A stretch of DNA of 64,000 bases from Pseudomonas uvaldensis (GCF_021271205.1 NZ_JAIWKS010000001.1:1-64000); one strand, 5' to 3'; positions 38,344 through 47,262 are shown, counted from the stretch's first letter. Numbers and translations are program-made. Notes: generated by a model from the sequence alone, not told the origin.

Positions 38344-39582
38344 CTAACGCCCTGCCAACTCCATGATCATCCGCGACAGCAGATAGATCCTGGGCACGAC
38401 GCTCTCCACCTCGGCATATTCCTCTGGCGTGTGGATATTGCCGCCGACGATGCCGAAGCCATCCAGCGTCGGCGTGCCGACGCCGGCGGACAGGCTGGCG
38501 TCCGCCGCGCCGCCGCTGCCTTCTTCGGTCAGTTTGCGGCCAAGCTCGCCATAGATACCCTGGGCCATTGCCATCAAGCGATCCGACTCGGCCGTTTGCG
38601 GCATCGGCGGCAGGCCGCGCTTGAGGCTGGTAGTGACTTCGGTGTCGGCGATCAGTTTGTCCTGGGAGACGCGGGCCAGGTCTTTCTCGATACGGTCGAA
38701 TTCTTCCGGCACCGCTGCCCGAACGTCGGCTTTGGCGCTGGCCTTGTCGGGAATGACATTGGTCCGATCACCCGCGTTGAGCACCGTGAAATTGATGGTG
38801 GTCTTCTTTTCCGTATCGCCCAGCTTGCCCAATTGCAAAATCTGGTGCGCCGCTTCCATCGCTGCATTTCGCCCCAGTTCCGGCGCCACGCCGGCGTGGG
38901 AGGCCTTGCCCTTGACCTCCACCAGCGCCGTTGCACTGCCCTTGCGCCATACCACCAGTCCATCTGCCGGGCGCCCCGGTTCAAGGTTCAGCGTCACGTC
39001 GTGGGCCTTGGCGGTTTTCTTGATCAGGTCGGTGGCGGCGTCCGAGCCGGTCTCTTCGCTGGCATCAAGCAGGAAAGTGATCTGCGCGTAGTTCTTGAAG
39101 TCGAGATTCTTCAGCACGTTCAGCGCATAAATCCCGGCGACGATGCCGCCCTTGTCATCCATCACCCCCGGCCCATAGGCGCGCCCGTCCTTGATGTGAA
39201 AAGGCCGCTCGGCGGCGGAGCCTTCCTTGAACACCGTGTCCATGTGAGCCATCAGCAGAATCTTCGCCTTGCCTGTGCCCTTGAGGGTTGCCAGAACATG
39301 CTGGGTGCCATCCGAATTCGGCACCTTTTCGACGCTGAAGCCGAGCTTCTTCAGCTCATCGATGGCGATGTCACCGACCTGAGTCAACCCCGGTACATAG
39401 CCGGAACCGGAATCGATGTTCACCAGCCGTTCGAGCAATTTCAGGGCCTCGCCCTTGTACTGTTCAGCTTGAGTCAATACCGGTTGATGAGGCTGCGCGA
39501 AGGCAACGGGGGCGAAGGCGCCGAGGGCCAGGCTCAAGCCGAGACTGACGGCCAGACGGGAGCGAAGCGAGGTAATCGTCAT
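38344..39582 (-). CDS. M20-family metallopeptidase, carboxypeptidase G2 type
   Basis: A 412-residue exported zinc peptidase resembling glutamate carboxypeptidase (CPG2), which removes C-terminal glutamate from peptides or folates. A signal peptide (LALGAFAPVAFA) is followed by the metal motifs AHMDTV, GVMDDKGGI, EETGSD and the dimerisation domain. The final metal His lies in GGNIHTPEEYAEV. The start at 39582 is preferred over 39747, which would add 55 unlike residues. True substrate unknown. Confidence 0.88.
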   Translation of the reverse strand: MTITSLRSRLAVSLGLSLALGAFAPVAFAQPHQPVLTQAEQYKGEALKLLERLVNIDSGSGYVPGLTQVGDIAIDELKKLGFSVEKVPNSDGTQHVLATLKGTGKAKILLMAHMDTVFKEGSAAERPFHIKDGRAYGPGVMDDKGGIVAGIYALNVLKNLDFKNYAQITFLLDASEETGSDAATDLIKKTAKAHDVTLNLEPGRPADGLVVWRKGSATALVEVKGKASHAGVAPELGRNAAMEAAHQILQLGKLGDTEKKTTINFTVLNAGDRTNVIPDKASAKADVRAAVPEEFDRIEKDLARVSQDKLIADTEVTTSLKRGLPPMPQTAESDRLMAMAQGIYGELGRKLTEEGSGGAADASLSAGVGTPTLDGFGIVGGNIHTPEEYAEVESVVPRIYLLSRMIMELAGR

Positions 39583-39732
39583 GATTTCATCCTTGTTCCG
39601 TATCGAAAGCGTGCCCAGGCACCCTACCCGACTCTGCGCCGAGGCTCCAGACCGAAGGCTCCCAAGGTGCCGATAGTATTTATTCCTGCCTGACTGCGTA
39701 GATTGGCTATACATGACAAAGCAAACATCACC

Positions 39733-39852
39733 ATGAAGGAGCTCCATGGGCAGTTATCGCGTGTTGATCATCGGCACTTGGTGCCGGGGTTCAGCTTCAC
39801 TTATCACTTTCTGACCCGTCGGCTCAGGCTGGCCGATCACATTCTGTCGTGA
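39733..39852 (+). CDS. Possible 39-residue open frame
   Basis: An ATG-started frame of 39 codons reads MKELHGQLSRVDHRHLVPGF and runs to a TGA 16 bases before the alpha/beta hydrolase ATG. I see no ribosome binding site for it, but a GGAG lies near its start for another short frame. It could be a leader peptide, a gene remnant or chance. The rest of this 286-base gap shows no other feature. Confidence 0.2.
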   Translation: MKELHGQLSRVDHRHLVPGFSFTYHFLTRRLRLADHILS

Positions 39853-39868
39853 CTCATGGAGAGAAGAC

Positions 39869-40798
39869 ATGCTGTTGTTGTGGGTGATCCTTGCCGTATT
39901 TATCGTCTGGAGCTGGCTGACCTATCCCGGCATCGGTCAAGTGCTGTTCGACTTGAGCATGGCCCTGGAAACGCGTTTCTCCCGGTTGCGCAAGATCACG
40001 GTGCCCATCAGCGAGATGACGGTATCGACGCTGCAGGGCGGGCCCTACGAAGCGTCCAGCAGCATATTGATGCTGCATGGCTACAGTGCCGACAAGGGCC
40101 TCTGGCTGCGCATGGCCCGCCCCTTTGTCAATGATTACCGGGTGGTGATCCCGGACCTGGCCGGCCATGGCGAAACCGGTTTCAAGGCCGGTGGCGGCTA
40201 CGACATCCCGACCCAGGCCCGACGGGTGATCGAGTTGCTCGACGCCTGCGGCCTGGACAAGGTCCATGTGATCGGCAATTCCATGGGCGGCTATCTTGCC
40301 GCATGGTTGGCGGCCACTTCGCCCGAACGCGTCTTGACCCTGGCACTGCTCAATCCGGCCGGCGTCACCTCACCCCAGCCCAGCGATATGGATCGCCTGG
40401 TGGCCGCGGACAGGAATCCTTCCCTTATGCATTCACGCAGTGATTTCGCACCGTTCTATGCGTTGACCATGGCCTCGCCGCCCTGGGTGCCGGGGGTGGT
40501 ATTGGCGGCGGTGGCGCAACAGTATGTACAGCGCCGCGATGAACTGGCGGAGATCTACAAAGACTTCACCAGCAGCCCGCCGATGGAGCCACGCCTGGTC
40601 GATATCCGTGCGCCATCCTTACTGCTCTGGGGCCGTCAGGACCGAATGATCGACGTCAGCAGCGTGCCGGTGTGGAGTAAGGGCATCGCGGATCTGCGGG
40701 TGGAAATCTGGGAGGGGGTCGGGCATCTGCCGCCGCTTGAAAAACCAGGAAAAACCGCGGCGCTGTATCGGGAGTTCCTGAAGGGATTGGGACAGTGA
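39869..40798 (+). CDS. Membrane-anchored alpha/beta hydrolase
   Basis: A 309-residue hydrolase with an N-terminal hydrophobic anchor (LLLWVILAVFIVWSWL), oxyanion region MLHGYSADKG, nucleophile elbow GNSMGGYL, acid Asp in LLWGRQDRMID and catalytic His in GVGHLPPLEKP. A full triad suggests an active esterase or lipase; the substrate is unknown. ATG follows GGAGA. It precedes glcD by 55 bases and may share its transcript. Confidence 0.88.
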   Translation: MLLLWVILAVFIVWSWLTYPGIGQVLFDLSMALETRFSRLRKITVPISEMTVSTLQGGPYEASSSILMLHGYSADKGLWLRMARPFVNDYRVVIPDLAGHGETGFKAGGGYDIPTQARRVIELLDACGLDKVHVIGNSMGGYLAAWLAATSPERVLTLALLNPAGVTSPQPSDMDRLVAADRNPSLMHSRSDFAPFYALTMASPPWVPGVVLAAVAQQYVQRRDELAEIYKDFTSSPPMEPRLVDIRAPSLLLWGRQDRMIDVSSVPVWSKGIADLRVEIWEGVGHLPPLEKPGKTAALYREFLKGLGQ

Positions 40799-40853
40799 CC
40801 ATCCTGCACGGAGTACTCCCTCGCCACGGCTTATCATCTGCCGAGGAACACAT

Positions 40854-42353
40854 ATGAACATCCTCTACGACGAACACCTCGACGGCCCCCTGCCCAAGGT
40901 GGACAGACAGGCCCTGCTCACGGCCATGCGGGCCGAGATCCCGAATCTGGAGATTCTCCATCGCCAGGAAGACCTCAAGCCCTACGAATGCGACGGGCTC
41001 TCGGCCTATCGCACCACGCCGATGCTGGTGGTGTTGCCACGGCGGGTCGAACAGGTCCAGGCGTTGCTCAAGCTGTGCCATGAGCGCCACGTTCCGGTGG
41101 TGGCCCGGGGCGCCGGGACCGGTTTGTCCGGCGGTGCCCTGCCCTTGGAAAGCGGCGTGCTGCTGGTCATGGCGCGTTTCAACCAGATCCTGCGCATCGA
41201 CCCCGACGCCCGCACCGCGCGCCTGCAACCCGGCGTGCGCAACCTGGCGATCTCCCAGGCGGCGGCGCCGTTCGGGCTGTACTACGCGCCGGATCCGTCC
41301 TCGCAGATCGCCTGCTCCATCGGGGGGAACGTCGCGGAAAATGCCGGTGGCGTGCATTGCCTGAAATATGGGCTGACGGTGCACAACGTGCTGCAACTGG
41401 AAGTGCTCACCATGGAAGGCGAACGTCTGGTCCTGGGCAGCGAGGCGCTGGACTCGCCGGGCCTGGACCTGCTGGCTCTGTTCATCGGTTCCGAAGGCCT
41501 GCTCGGCGTGATCACCGAAGTCACGGTCAAACTGCTGCCACGGCCCCAGGTCGCCAGGGTGCTGCTGGCCAGTTTCGATTCGGTGGACAAGGCCGGGCGG
41601 GCAGTGGCCGAGATCATCGGCGCCGGCATCATACCCGGCGGCCTGGAAATGATGGACAACCTGGCGATCCGCGCCGCCGAGGATTTCATCCACGCCGGTT
41701 ACCCGGTGGACGCCGAGGCCATCCTGTTATGCGAACTGGACGGGGTCGAGGCCGATGTCCAGGACGACTGCGAACGGGTCCGCCAGGTGTTGCAACAGGC
41801 TGGCGCCATCGAGGTGCGCCAGGCGCAGGACGAAGCCGAACGCCTGCGGTTCTGGGCAGGCCGCAAGAACGCCTTTCCGGCGGTGGGTCGCCTGGCGCCG
41901 GACTATTACTGCATGGACGGCACAATTCCCCGTCGCGCCCTGCCCGAAGTGTTGCAACGCATTGCCAGTCTTGGCGCCGAATATGGCCTGCGCGTCGCCA
42001 ACGTGTTTCATGCCGGCGATGGCAACATGCATCCGCTGATCCTGTTTGACGCCAACCAGCCCGGCGAGCTGGAGCGCGCCGAATCCCTGGGGGGCAAGAT
42101 CCTGGAACTGTGTGTCCAGGTGGGTGGCAGCATCACCGGTGAACATGGCGTGGGCCGGGAAAAGATCAACCAGATGTGTGCCCAGTTCAACAGCGATGAG
42201 CTGAACTTGTTCCACGCCGTAAAAACAGCTTTCGATCCGGAGGGGCTACTGAACCCCGGCAAGAACATCCCCACCCTGCACCGCTGCGCCGAGTTCGGTG
42301 CGATGCACATCCATGGCGGGCAATTGCCTTTTCCTGAACTGGAGCGTTTCTGA
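40854..42353 (+). CDS. glcD: Glycolate oxidase subunit GlcD (FAD-linked)
   Basis: A 499-residue FAD_binding_4/FAD-oxidase_C flavoprotein. FAD contacts include VVARGAGTGLSGGALPLESG, and the C-terminal domain has FHAGDGNMHPL and ITGEHGVGREK. Together with GlcE and GlcF it oxidises glycolate or another 2-hydroxyacid and passes electrons to quinones. The stop overlaps the glcE start by one base (TGATG). The neighbouring glcC regulator and glcG, usual in other Pseudomonas loci, are not seen here. Confidence 0.93.
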   Translation: MNILYDEHLDGPLPKVDRQALLTAMRAEIPNLEILHRQEDLKPYECDGLSAYRTTPMLVVLPRRVEQVQALLKLCHERHVPVVARGAGTGLSGGALPLESGVLLVMARFNQILRIDPDARTARLQPGVRNLAISQAAAPFGLYYAPDPSSQIACSIGGNVAENAGGVHCLKYGLTVHNVLQLEVLTMEGERLVLGSEALDSPGLDLLALFIGSEGLLGVITEVTVKLLPRPQVARVLLASFDSVDKAGRAVAEIIGAGIIPGGLEMMDNLAIRAAEDFIHAGYPVDAEAILLCELDGVEADVQDDCERVRQVLQQAGAIEVRQAQDEAERLRFWAGRKNAFPAVGRLAPDYYCMDGTIPRRALPEVLQRIASLGAEYGLRVANVFHAGDGNMHPLILFDANQPGELERAESLGGKILELCVQVGGSITGEHGVGREKINQMCAQFNSDELNLFHAVKTAFDPEGLLNPGKNIPTLHRCAEFGAMHIHGGQLPFPELERF

Positions 42354-43417
42354 TGAGCGGCAGCCTCGATCTCGACCGCGACGCCAGCGACCGGCTCCTG
42401 GAACAGGTCAACCGCGCCCGGGCCAACGCCACGCCGCTGCGCATCCAGGGTTCCAATAGCAAGGCCTTCCTGGGGCGGGAAGTGGCCGGCGAGGTGCTGG
42501 ATACCCGCGAACACCGCGGCATCGTCCACTACGACCCCACCGAACTGGTCATAACTGCCCGCGCCGGCACGCCGCTGCGGGAACTGCTCGCGACCCTGGA
42601 CGCCGCCGGGCAGCATTTACCGTGCGAACCACCGGCGTTCGGCGAGGACGCCACCGTCGGCGGGATGATCGCCGCTGGGCTGTCGGGCCCACGCCGCCCC
42701 TGGGCCGGCTCGGTGCGCGACTTCGTCCTCGGCACCCGCATGATCAGCGGCCACGGCACGCTGTTGCGGTTTGGCGGCGAGGTGATGAAAAACGTTGCCG
42801 GGTACGACCTGTCACGCCTGCTGGCCGGCAGCTTCGGGTGCCTTGGGGTGATCACCGAAGTGTCCCTCAAGGTGCTGCCCAAGCCCCGTCACAGCCTGAG
42901 CATCCGCCTGGAAATGACCAGCGCCGAAGCATTGGAGAAACTTGCCGAATGGGGGCGCCAGCCTTTGCCCATCAGTGCCGCCTGCCATGACGGCGATTGC
43001 CTTGGTTTGCGCCTCGAAGGTGGCGAAGGCTCCGTCAACGCGGCTCGACAGCGGTTCGGCGGCGAAGTGATCGACGGCCAGTATTGGTCGGACCTGAATG
43101 AACATCGCCTGGCGTTCTTCGATGAAGGCCAGCCCCTGTGGCGTCTGTCACTGCCCAACCACATCGGCCCGCTCGACCTGCCGGGTGCGCAACTGATCGA
43201 TTGGGCCGGCTCGCAACGCTGGTTGAAAACCGACGCCAAGACCCTGCAAGCCTTGGCCCATGAAGTGGGCGGCCATGCCACCTGCTACAGTCATGGCGTC
43301 ATCGACACGCCGTTCCAGCCGCTGGCGCCGGCGCTGCTGCGCTACCATCGCCGGCTCAAGGCCCAGCTCGATCCACTCGGGCTGTTCAACCCCGGCCGGA
43401 TGTACCCGGAGTTCTAA
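42353..43417 (+). CDS. glcE: Glycolate oxidase FAD-binding subunit GlcE
   Basis: A 354-residue shorter FAD-binding subunit with conserved GEDATVGGMIAAGLSGPRR and YDLSRLLAGSFGCLGVITEV. It forms the glycolate oxidase complex with GlcD and GlcF. The stop TAATG overlaps the glcF start. Confidence 0.94.
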   Translation: MSGSLDLDRDASDRLLEQVNRARANATPLRIQGSNSKAFLGREVAGEVLDTREHRGIVHYDPTELVITARAGTPLRELLATLDAAGQHLPCEPPAFGEDATVGGMIAAGLSGPRRPWAGSVRDFVLGTRMISGHGTLLRFGGEVMKNVAGYDLSRLLAGSFGCLGVITEVSLKVLPKPRHSLSIRLEMTSAEALEKLAEWGRQPLPISAACHDGDCLGLRLEGGEGSVNAARQRFGGEVIDGQYWSDLNEHRLAFFDEGQPLWRLSLPNHIGPLDLPGAQLIDWAGSQRWLKTDAKTLQALAHEVGGHATCYSHGVIDTPFQPLAPALLRYHRRLKAQLDPLGLFNPGRMYPEF

Positions 43418-44637
43418 TGCAAACCCGTTTCAGCGACGAAGCCAGACAACTGCCCCGCGCCGAAGAAGCCGAACGGATCCTGCGCAGTTGCGTGCATTGC
43501 GGCTTTTGCAATGCCACCTGCCCCACCTACCAATTGCTGGGTGATGAATTGGATGGCCCACGCGGGCGCATCTACTTGATCAAGCAAGTGCTCGAAGGCC
43601 AACCGGCCACCGCCAGCACCCAATTGCACCTGGATCGCTGCCTGTCGTGTCGCAATTGCGAGAGCACCTGCCCGTCCGGCGTCGATTATCACAACCTGCT
43701 GGACATCGGTCGATCAGTGGTGGATCGAGCCGTACCGCGCCCGGCCAGCCAGCGCGCACTGCGCCTGGGGCTGCGAAGCCTGGCCGCCAGCCCCGAGCGT
43801 TTCAAGGCCTTGCTGAGCCTGGGCACGGTGTTCCGGCCATGGTTGCCGACGAACCTGGCCGCCAAGTTGCCCCGGGCATCAGCGGCGATCACCGTGCGCC
43901 CCGCCCCGCGTCACGCCCGCAAGGTACTGATGCTCGAAGGCTGCGTACAACCGGGTCTGTCGCCCAACACCAATGCGGCCGCCGCCCGCGTGCTGGACCG
44001 TCTTGGCATCAGTGTCATCCCTTGCGCCGAGGCAGGCTGCTGCGGCGCGCTGGATTACCACCTGGATGCACAGGCAGCCGGACTGGAGCGCGCCCGGCGC
44101 AACATCGATGCCTGGTGGCCGCACCTGGATAACGGCGTCGAAGCCATCGTCCAGACTGCCAGCGGCTGTGGTGCCTTCATCAAGGATTACGGACACCTGT
44201 TGGCACACGACCCCGCCTACGCTGCCAAGGCGAAGCGGGTGAGCGAACGGGCCCTGGACCTGGTACAAGTGCTCGGCAACGAACCACTGGAGCGCATCTG
44301 CGCCGCCAGGAACCAACGCATTGCGGTTCATTGCCCCTGCACGTTGCAGCATGGGCAGAAACTCGGCGGCGCCGTAGAGGCCCTGCTGACGCGGCTGGGT
44401 TTCAATCTCACCGAGGTGCCCGACGGCCATCTGTGCTGCGGCTCGGCCGGCACTTATTCCCTGACCCAACCGGCCCTGGCGCGACAACTGCGGGACAACC
44501 GCCTCAATGCGCTGGAAAGCGGCCAGCCGGAATTGATCGTCACTGCCAACGTCGGGTGCCAAAGCCACCTCGATAGCGCTGGTCGCACACCCGTGCGGCA
44601 CTGGATCGAACTGGTGGATCAGTCGCTGGCAGAATGA
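43417..44637 (+). CDS. glcF: Glycolate oxidase iron-sulfur subunit GlcF
   Basis: A 406-residue protein with two 4Fe-4S motifs, CVHCGFCNATCP and CLSCRNCESTCP, followed by two CCG domains (GCCGALDYHL, LCCGSAGTYSL). It is the electron-transfer subunit to the respiratory chain. Length is typical. Confidence 0.95.
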   Translation: MQTRFSDEARQLPRAEEAERILRSCVHCGFCNATCPTYQLLGDELDGPRGRIYLIKQVLEGQPATASTQLHLDRCLSCRNCESTCPSGVDYHNLLDIGRSVVDRAVPRPASQRALRLGLRSLAASPERFKALLSLGTVFRPWLPTNLAAKLPRASAAITVRPAPRHARKVLMLEGCVQPGLSPNTNAAAARVLDRLGISVIPCAEAGCCGALDYHLDAQAAGLERARRNIDAWWPHLDNGVEAIVQTASGCGAFIKDYGHLLAHDPAYAAKAKRVSERALDLVQVLGNEPLERICAARNQRIAVHCPCTLQHGQKLGGAVEALLTRLGFNLTEVPDGHLCCGSAGTYSLTQPALARQLRDNRLNALESGQPELIVTANVGCQSHLDSAGRTPVRHWIELVDQSLAE

Positions 44638-44734
44638 AGTCCTGAAGATTCTTCGTTTGCGAGGGCCGATGAAGGCTGCGATCTTTCATTGCACTTCCCC
44701 TCCTCATTTTCACAGCCGAACCAGGAACTTTCAC

Positions 44735-46105
44735 ATGAGCTTCGTCAGTCCCGACCTGATCCGCCAACGCTTCTCCAGGGCGATGTCCGACATGTACCGC
44801 GACGAGGTGCCGTTGTACGGCGCGCTGATGAACCTGGTGGAGCAGACCAATGCCCAGGTGTTGCTCAACGCTCCGCAGCTGGCCGAGCATTTGGACAGCA
44901 CCGGCGAGCGCCAGCGCCTGGACCTTGAGCGCCATGGTGCGATCCGCGTCGGCACCGCCGCGGAGCTGGCGACCCTGTGCCGGCTGTTCGCGGTCATGGG
45001 CATGCAGCCGGTGGGCTATTACGACCTGACGCCAGCCGGGGTACCGGTGCACTCCACCGCGTTCCGCGCCGTGCATGAAGCCGCGTTGCAAGTCAGCCCG
45101 TTCCGGGTGTTCACCTCGTTGCTGCGCCTGGAACTGATCGAAGATTCCGAGCTGCGGGCCTTTGCCCAGGCGGTGCTGGATAAACGGCAGATTTTCACCC
45201 CGCAGGCGCTTCAACTCATCGACCTCGCCGAACGCCAGGGTGGCCTGACGGAACCACAGGCCGAAGATTTCGTCTCGCAGGCCCTGGAAACGTTTCGCTG
45301 GCACCACAACGCGACCGTCACGGCAGACCAATACCGACAACTCAGCGCCCAACATCGCTTGGTCGCCGACGTAGTCGCGTTCAAGGGCCCACACATCAAC
45401 CACCTGACACCCCGTACCCTGGACATCGACATCGTCCAGGCACAGATGCCCGTCCACGGCATCACCCCCAAGGCCGTTATCGAAGGTCCACCCCGTCGCC
45501 AGTGTCCGATCCTGTTGCGCCAGACCAGTTTCAAGGCGCTGGACGAACCGGTTGCCTTCACCGACCAGCCCCAGGGCAGCCACAGCGCCCGCTTCGGTGA
45601 GATCGAACAACGGGGCGCCGCCCTTACACCCAAGGGTCGTGCGCTCTATGACCAGTTGCTGAACGCGGCGCGGGACGCCCTGGGGGCGTTTCCCAATGAG
45701 GCCAATGCCGAGCGCTACAACACGCTGATGGCCGAACACTTTGTCCAGTTCCCGGACACTCAGGAGGAGCTGCGTCGGCAGGCACTGGCGTACTTCCGCT
45801 ATTTCGTGACGCCAAAAGGCCTCGCCACCAAGGGTATGCTTGAGGAGTCAACGCCACTTGAACACTTGGTCGAGCAGCAATACCTGCGCGCCGAGCCGTT
45901 GGTGTACGAAGATTTCCTGCCGGTCAGCGCCGCCGGCATCTTCCAGTCGAACCTCGGCGACGATGCTCAGAGCCACTATGCCGGCCAGTCCAATCGCCAG
46001 GCCTTCGAGCAGGCCCTGGGACGCGCGACGATCGATGAGCTGCGCCTGTATGCCGAGACGCAACAGCGTTCCATCGACGAGTGCAAGGCTGCACTGGGCG
46101 TATGA
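44735..46105 (+). CDS. hglS: 2-oxoadipate dioxygenase/decarboxylase (DUF1338, HglS type)
   Basis: A 456-residue Fe(II) enzyme of the DUF1338/YdcJ family. The P. putida relative converts 2-oxoadipate to D-2-hydroxyglutarate in lysine breakdown. Metal residues His67 (LERHGAIR), His223 (GPHINHLTPR) and Glu291 (GEIEQRG) line up with the known metal ligands; Arg71 is also kept. The ATG at 44735 has AGGA upstream. It sits 97 bases after glcF on the same strand, so it may be cotranscribed. Its product is itself a 2-hydroxyacid, which could be a substrate of a GlcDEF-like enzyme. Confidence 0.88.
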   Translation: MSFVSPDLIRQRFSRAMSDMYRDEVPLYGALMNLVEQTNAQVLLNAPQLAEHLDSTGERQRLDLERHGAIRVGTAAELATLCRLFAVMGMQPVGYYDLTPAGVPVHSTAFRAVHEAALQVSPFRVFTSLLRLELIEDSELRAFAQAVLDKRQIFTPQALQLIDLAERQGGLTEPQAEDFVSQALETFRWHHNATVTADQYRQLSAQHRLVADVVAFKGPHINHLTPRTLDIDIVQAQMPVHGITPKAVIEGPPRRQCPILLRQTSFKALDEPVAFTDQPQGSHSARFGEIEQRGAALTPKGRALYDQLLNAARDALGAFPNEANAERYNTLMAEHFVQFPDTQEELRRQALAYFRYFVTPKGLATKGMLEESTPLEHLVEQQYLRAEPLVYEDFLPVSAAGIFQSNLGDDAQSHYAGQSNRQAFEQALGRATIDELRLYAETQQRSIDECKAALGV

Positions 46106-46257
46106 AAAAATTGGCGGGGCGAACAATCGGCGCGGGCAAAAAGCTGCGCACTTCTTTGGCCACGGAACAGCTCAACTCGCAGGTCCGGCCCGTCCGCCGT
46201 GGCCTGCGCAACGAACTGCGCGGCACTGCGCAAGCCGTTGCGCATGCCACGGCCTGA
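46102..46257 (+). CDS. Possible 51-residue basic protein overlapping hglS
   Basis: An ATG at 46102 overlaps the hglS stop (ATGA) and opens a 51-codon frame rich in Arg and Lys (MKKLAGRTIGAGKKLRTSLA onward). The overlap hints at translational coupling, but there is no separate ribosome binding site and no family that I recognise. Read as a candidate only. Confidence 0.3.
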   Translation: MKKLAGRTIGAGKKLRTSLATEQLNSQVRPVRRGLRNELRGTAQAVAHATA

Positions 46258-46328
46258 TTGGGTGAAAAAACCGCTCACGGCCTCTCAACAGAACCATAAA
46301 TTATTGAAATATAAGGATTTTATTTATA

Positions 46329-46381
46329 TGGCATAGCTCTTGATAACGCTCAGGCCACCTCGGAAAGATATCTTACCGAGG
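46329..46381 (+). promoter_or_regulatory. hcp upstream control region
   Basis: An AT-rich region follows the open frame above. TGGCAT-N5-TTGAT (46329-46344) resembles a sigma54 site but has GA instead of the near-invariant GC at -12. Downstream, CCTCGG and CCGAGG (46358-46363 and 46376-46381) frame a hairpin with an AAGATATCTT core, followed by the hcp ribosome binding site. Confidence 0.3.
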
Positions 46382-46412
46382 CCCTTTCGTTATCCAGCAA
46401 GGAGAGCATCCA

Positions 46413-46931
46413 TTGGCTACCCCCGCGTATATGTCCATCGAAGGCACCAAGCAAGGCCTGATCACCGCCGGCGCGTTTACTGCCGATTCGGTGGGCAACA
46501 CCTATCAGGAAGGTCATGAAGACCAAGTCATGGTGCAGGGCTTCCAGCACCAGGTCATCATCCCGCGTGACCCTCAGTCCGGTCAGCCCACCGGCCAGCG
46601 CGTACACAAGCCCCTGGTCATCACCAAGGTCTTCGACAAGGCCTCGCCATTGCTGCTGGCAGCCCTGACCTGCGGCGAACGCCTGACCAAAGTCGAAATC
46701 CAGTGGTATCGCACGTCCGCGGCCGGTACCCAGGAGCACTACTACACCACCACACTGGAAGACGCGATCATCGTCGACATCAAGGACTACATGCTCAACT
46801 GCCAGGACCCGGCGAACGCGCACTTCACTCACTTGGAGGATGTGCACTTTACCTACCGCAAGATAACCTGGACCCACGAAGTCAGCGGTACTTCGGGCTC
46901 CGATGACTGGCGCTCGCCGGTGGCCGGTTAA
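46413..46931 (+). CDS. hcp: Type VI secretion Hcp protein (HcpA type), orphan
   Basis: A 172-residue Hcp that forms hexameric rings of the T6SS tube and can carry effectors. The motifs IEGTKQGLITAGAFTADSVG and TSGSDDWRSP are close to P. aeruginosa HcpA, also 172 residues. The start is TTG at 46413 with GGAG eight bases upstream; no in-frame ATG precedes it. No vgrG, tss genes or effector adjoin it, so it must work with a T6SS encoded elsewhere. Confidence 0.92.
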   Translation: MATPAYMSIEGTKQGLITAGAFTADSVGNTYQEGHEDQVMVQGFQHQVIIPRDPQSGQPTGQRVHKPLVITKVFDKASPLLLAALTCGERLTKVEIQWYRTSAAGTQEHYYTTTLEDAIIVDIKDYMLNCQDPANAHFTHLEDVHFTYRKITWTHEVSGTSGSDDWRSPVAG

Positions 46932-46944
46932 ACAACCGGCCCCG

Positions 46945-46969
46945 CATCGGCCAGTCACGCTGGCCGATG
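46945..46969 (+). terminator. Stem-loop after hcp
   Basis: A 10-base perfect stem CATCGGCCAG/CTGGCCGATG with a five-base loop begins 13 bases after the hcp stop. The following bases are A-rich rather than T-rich, so it is a Rho-dependent or weak end. Confidence 0.5.
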
Positions 46970-47004
46970 TGCGATAACAATAAACAAAAAGAAATCCGGA
47001 CGGT

Positions 47005-47067
47005 GTTCGCCCAGTGCGACGGCCTCGGCATTCCATGCACTGGTAAAGAGCCAGACACTGGGCGAAC
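47005..47067. other. Inverted repeat with alternative pairing
   Basis: GTTCGCCCAGTG (47005-47016) and its perfect inverse (47056-47067) flank a 39-base loop. CCAGTGC (47011-47017) can instead pair with GCACTGG (47037-47043). The exclusive foldings suggest a structured RNA or a protein-binding DNA cruciform. The motif TCCGGACG with a nearby TTCGC occurs here and again near 47100. Confidence 0.4.
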
Positions 47068-47112
47068 GGGCGTAATAATAGAGGAACTGCGGAAAGATGT
47101 CCGGACGTTCGC

Positions 47113-47189
47113 TTAAATAATTATTTAACTTGTTTACTCATCCACAGACTTCCACTCTTTTTGTTATACAAACAGTTATACAAATAACC
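47113..47189. other. AT-rich segment with palindrome and tandem repeat
   Basis: TTAAATAATTATTTAA (47113-47128) is a perfect 16-base palindrome. GTTATACAAA occurs twice at 47163-47172 and 47175-47184, 12 bases apart, with ATAAC after the second. A TCATCCACA near 47138 resembles a DnaA box with one change. These look like operator-type sites in a low-G+C patch of unknown role. Confidence 0.4.
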
Positions 47190-47262
47190 AGACTCAGTAC
47201 AAATTCATTCGACTATTGCCCGATCCTGCCAAGTTGGAGCCGCAACTAGCGAATCAAATTTA

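Noticed and set aside
47130..47145. TCATCCACA as an origin-type DnaA box
   Set aside because: Single copy with a mismatch, no cluster of boxes and no replication genes nearby.
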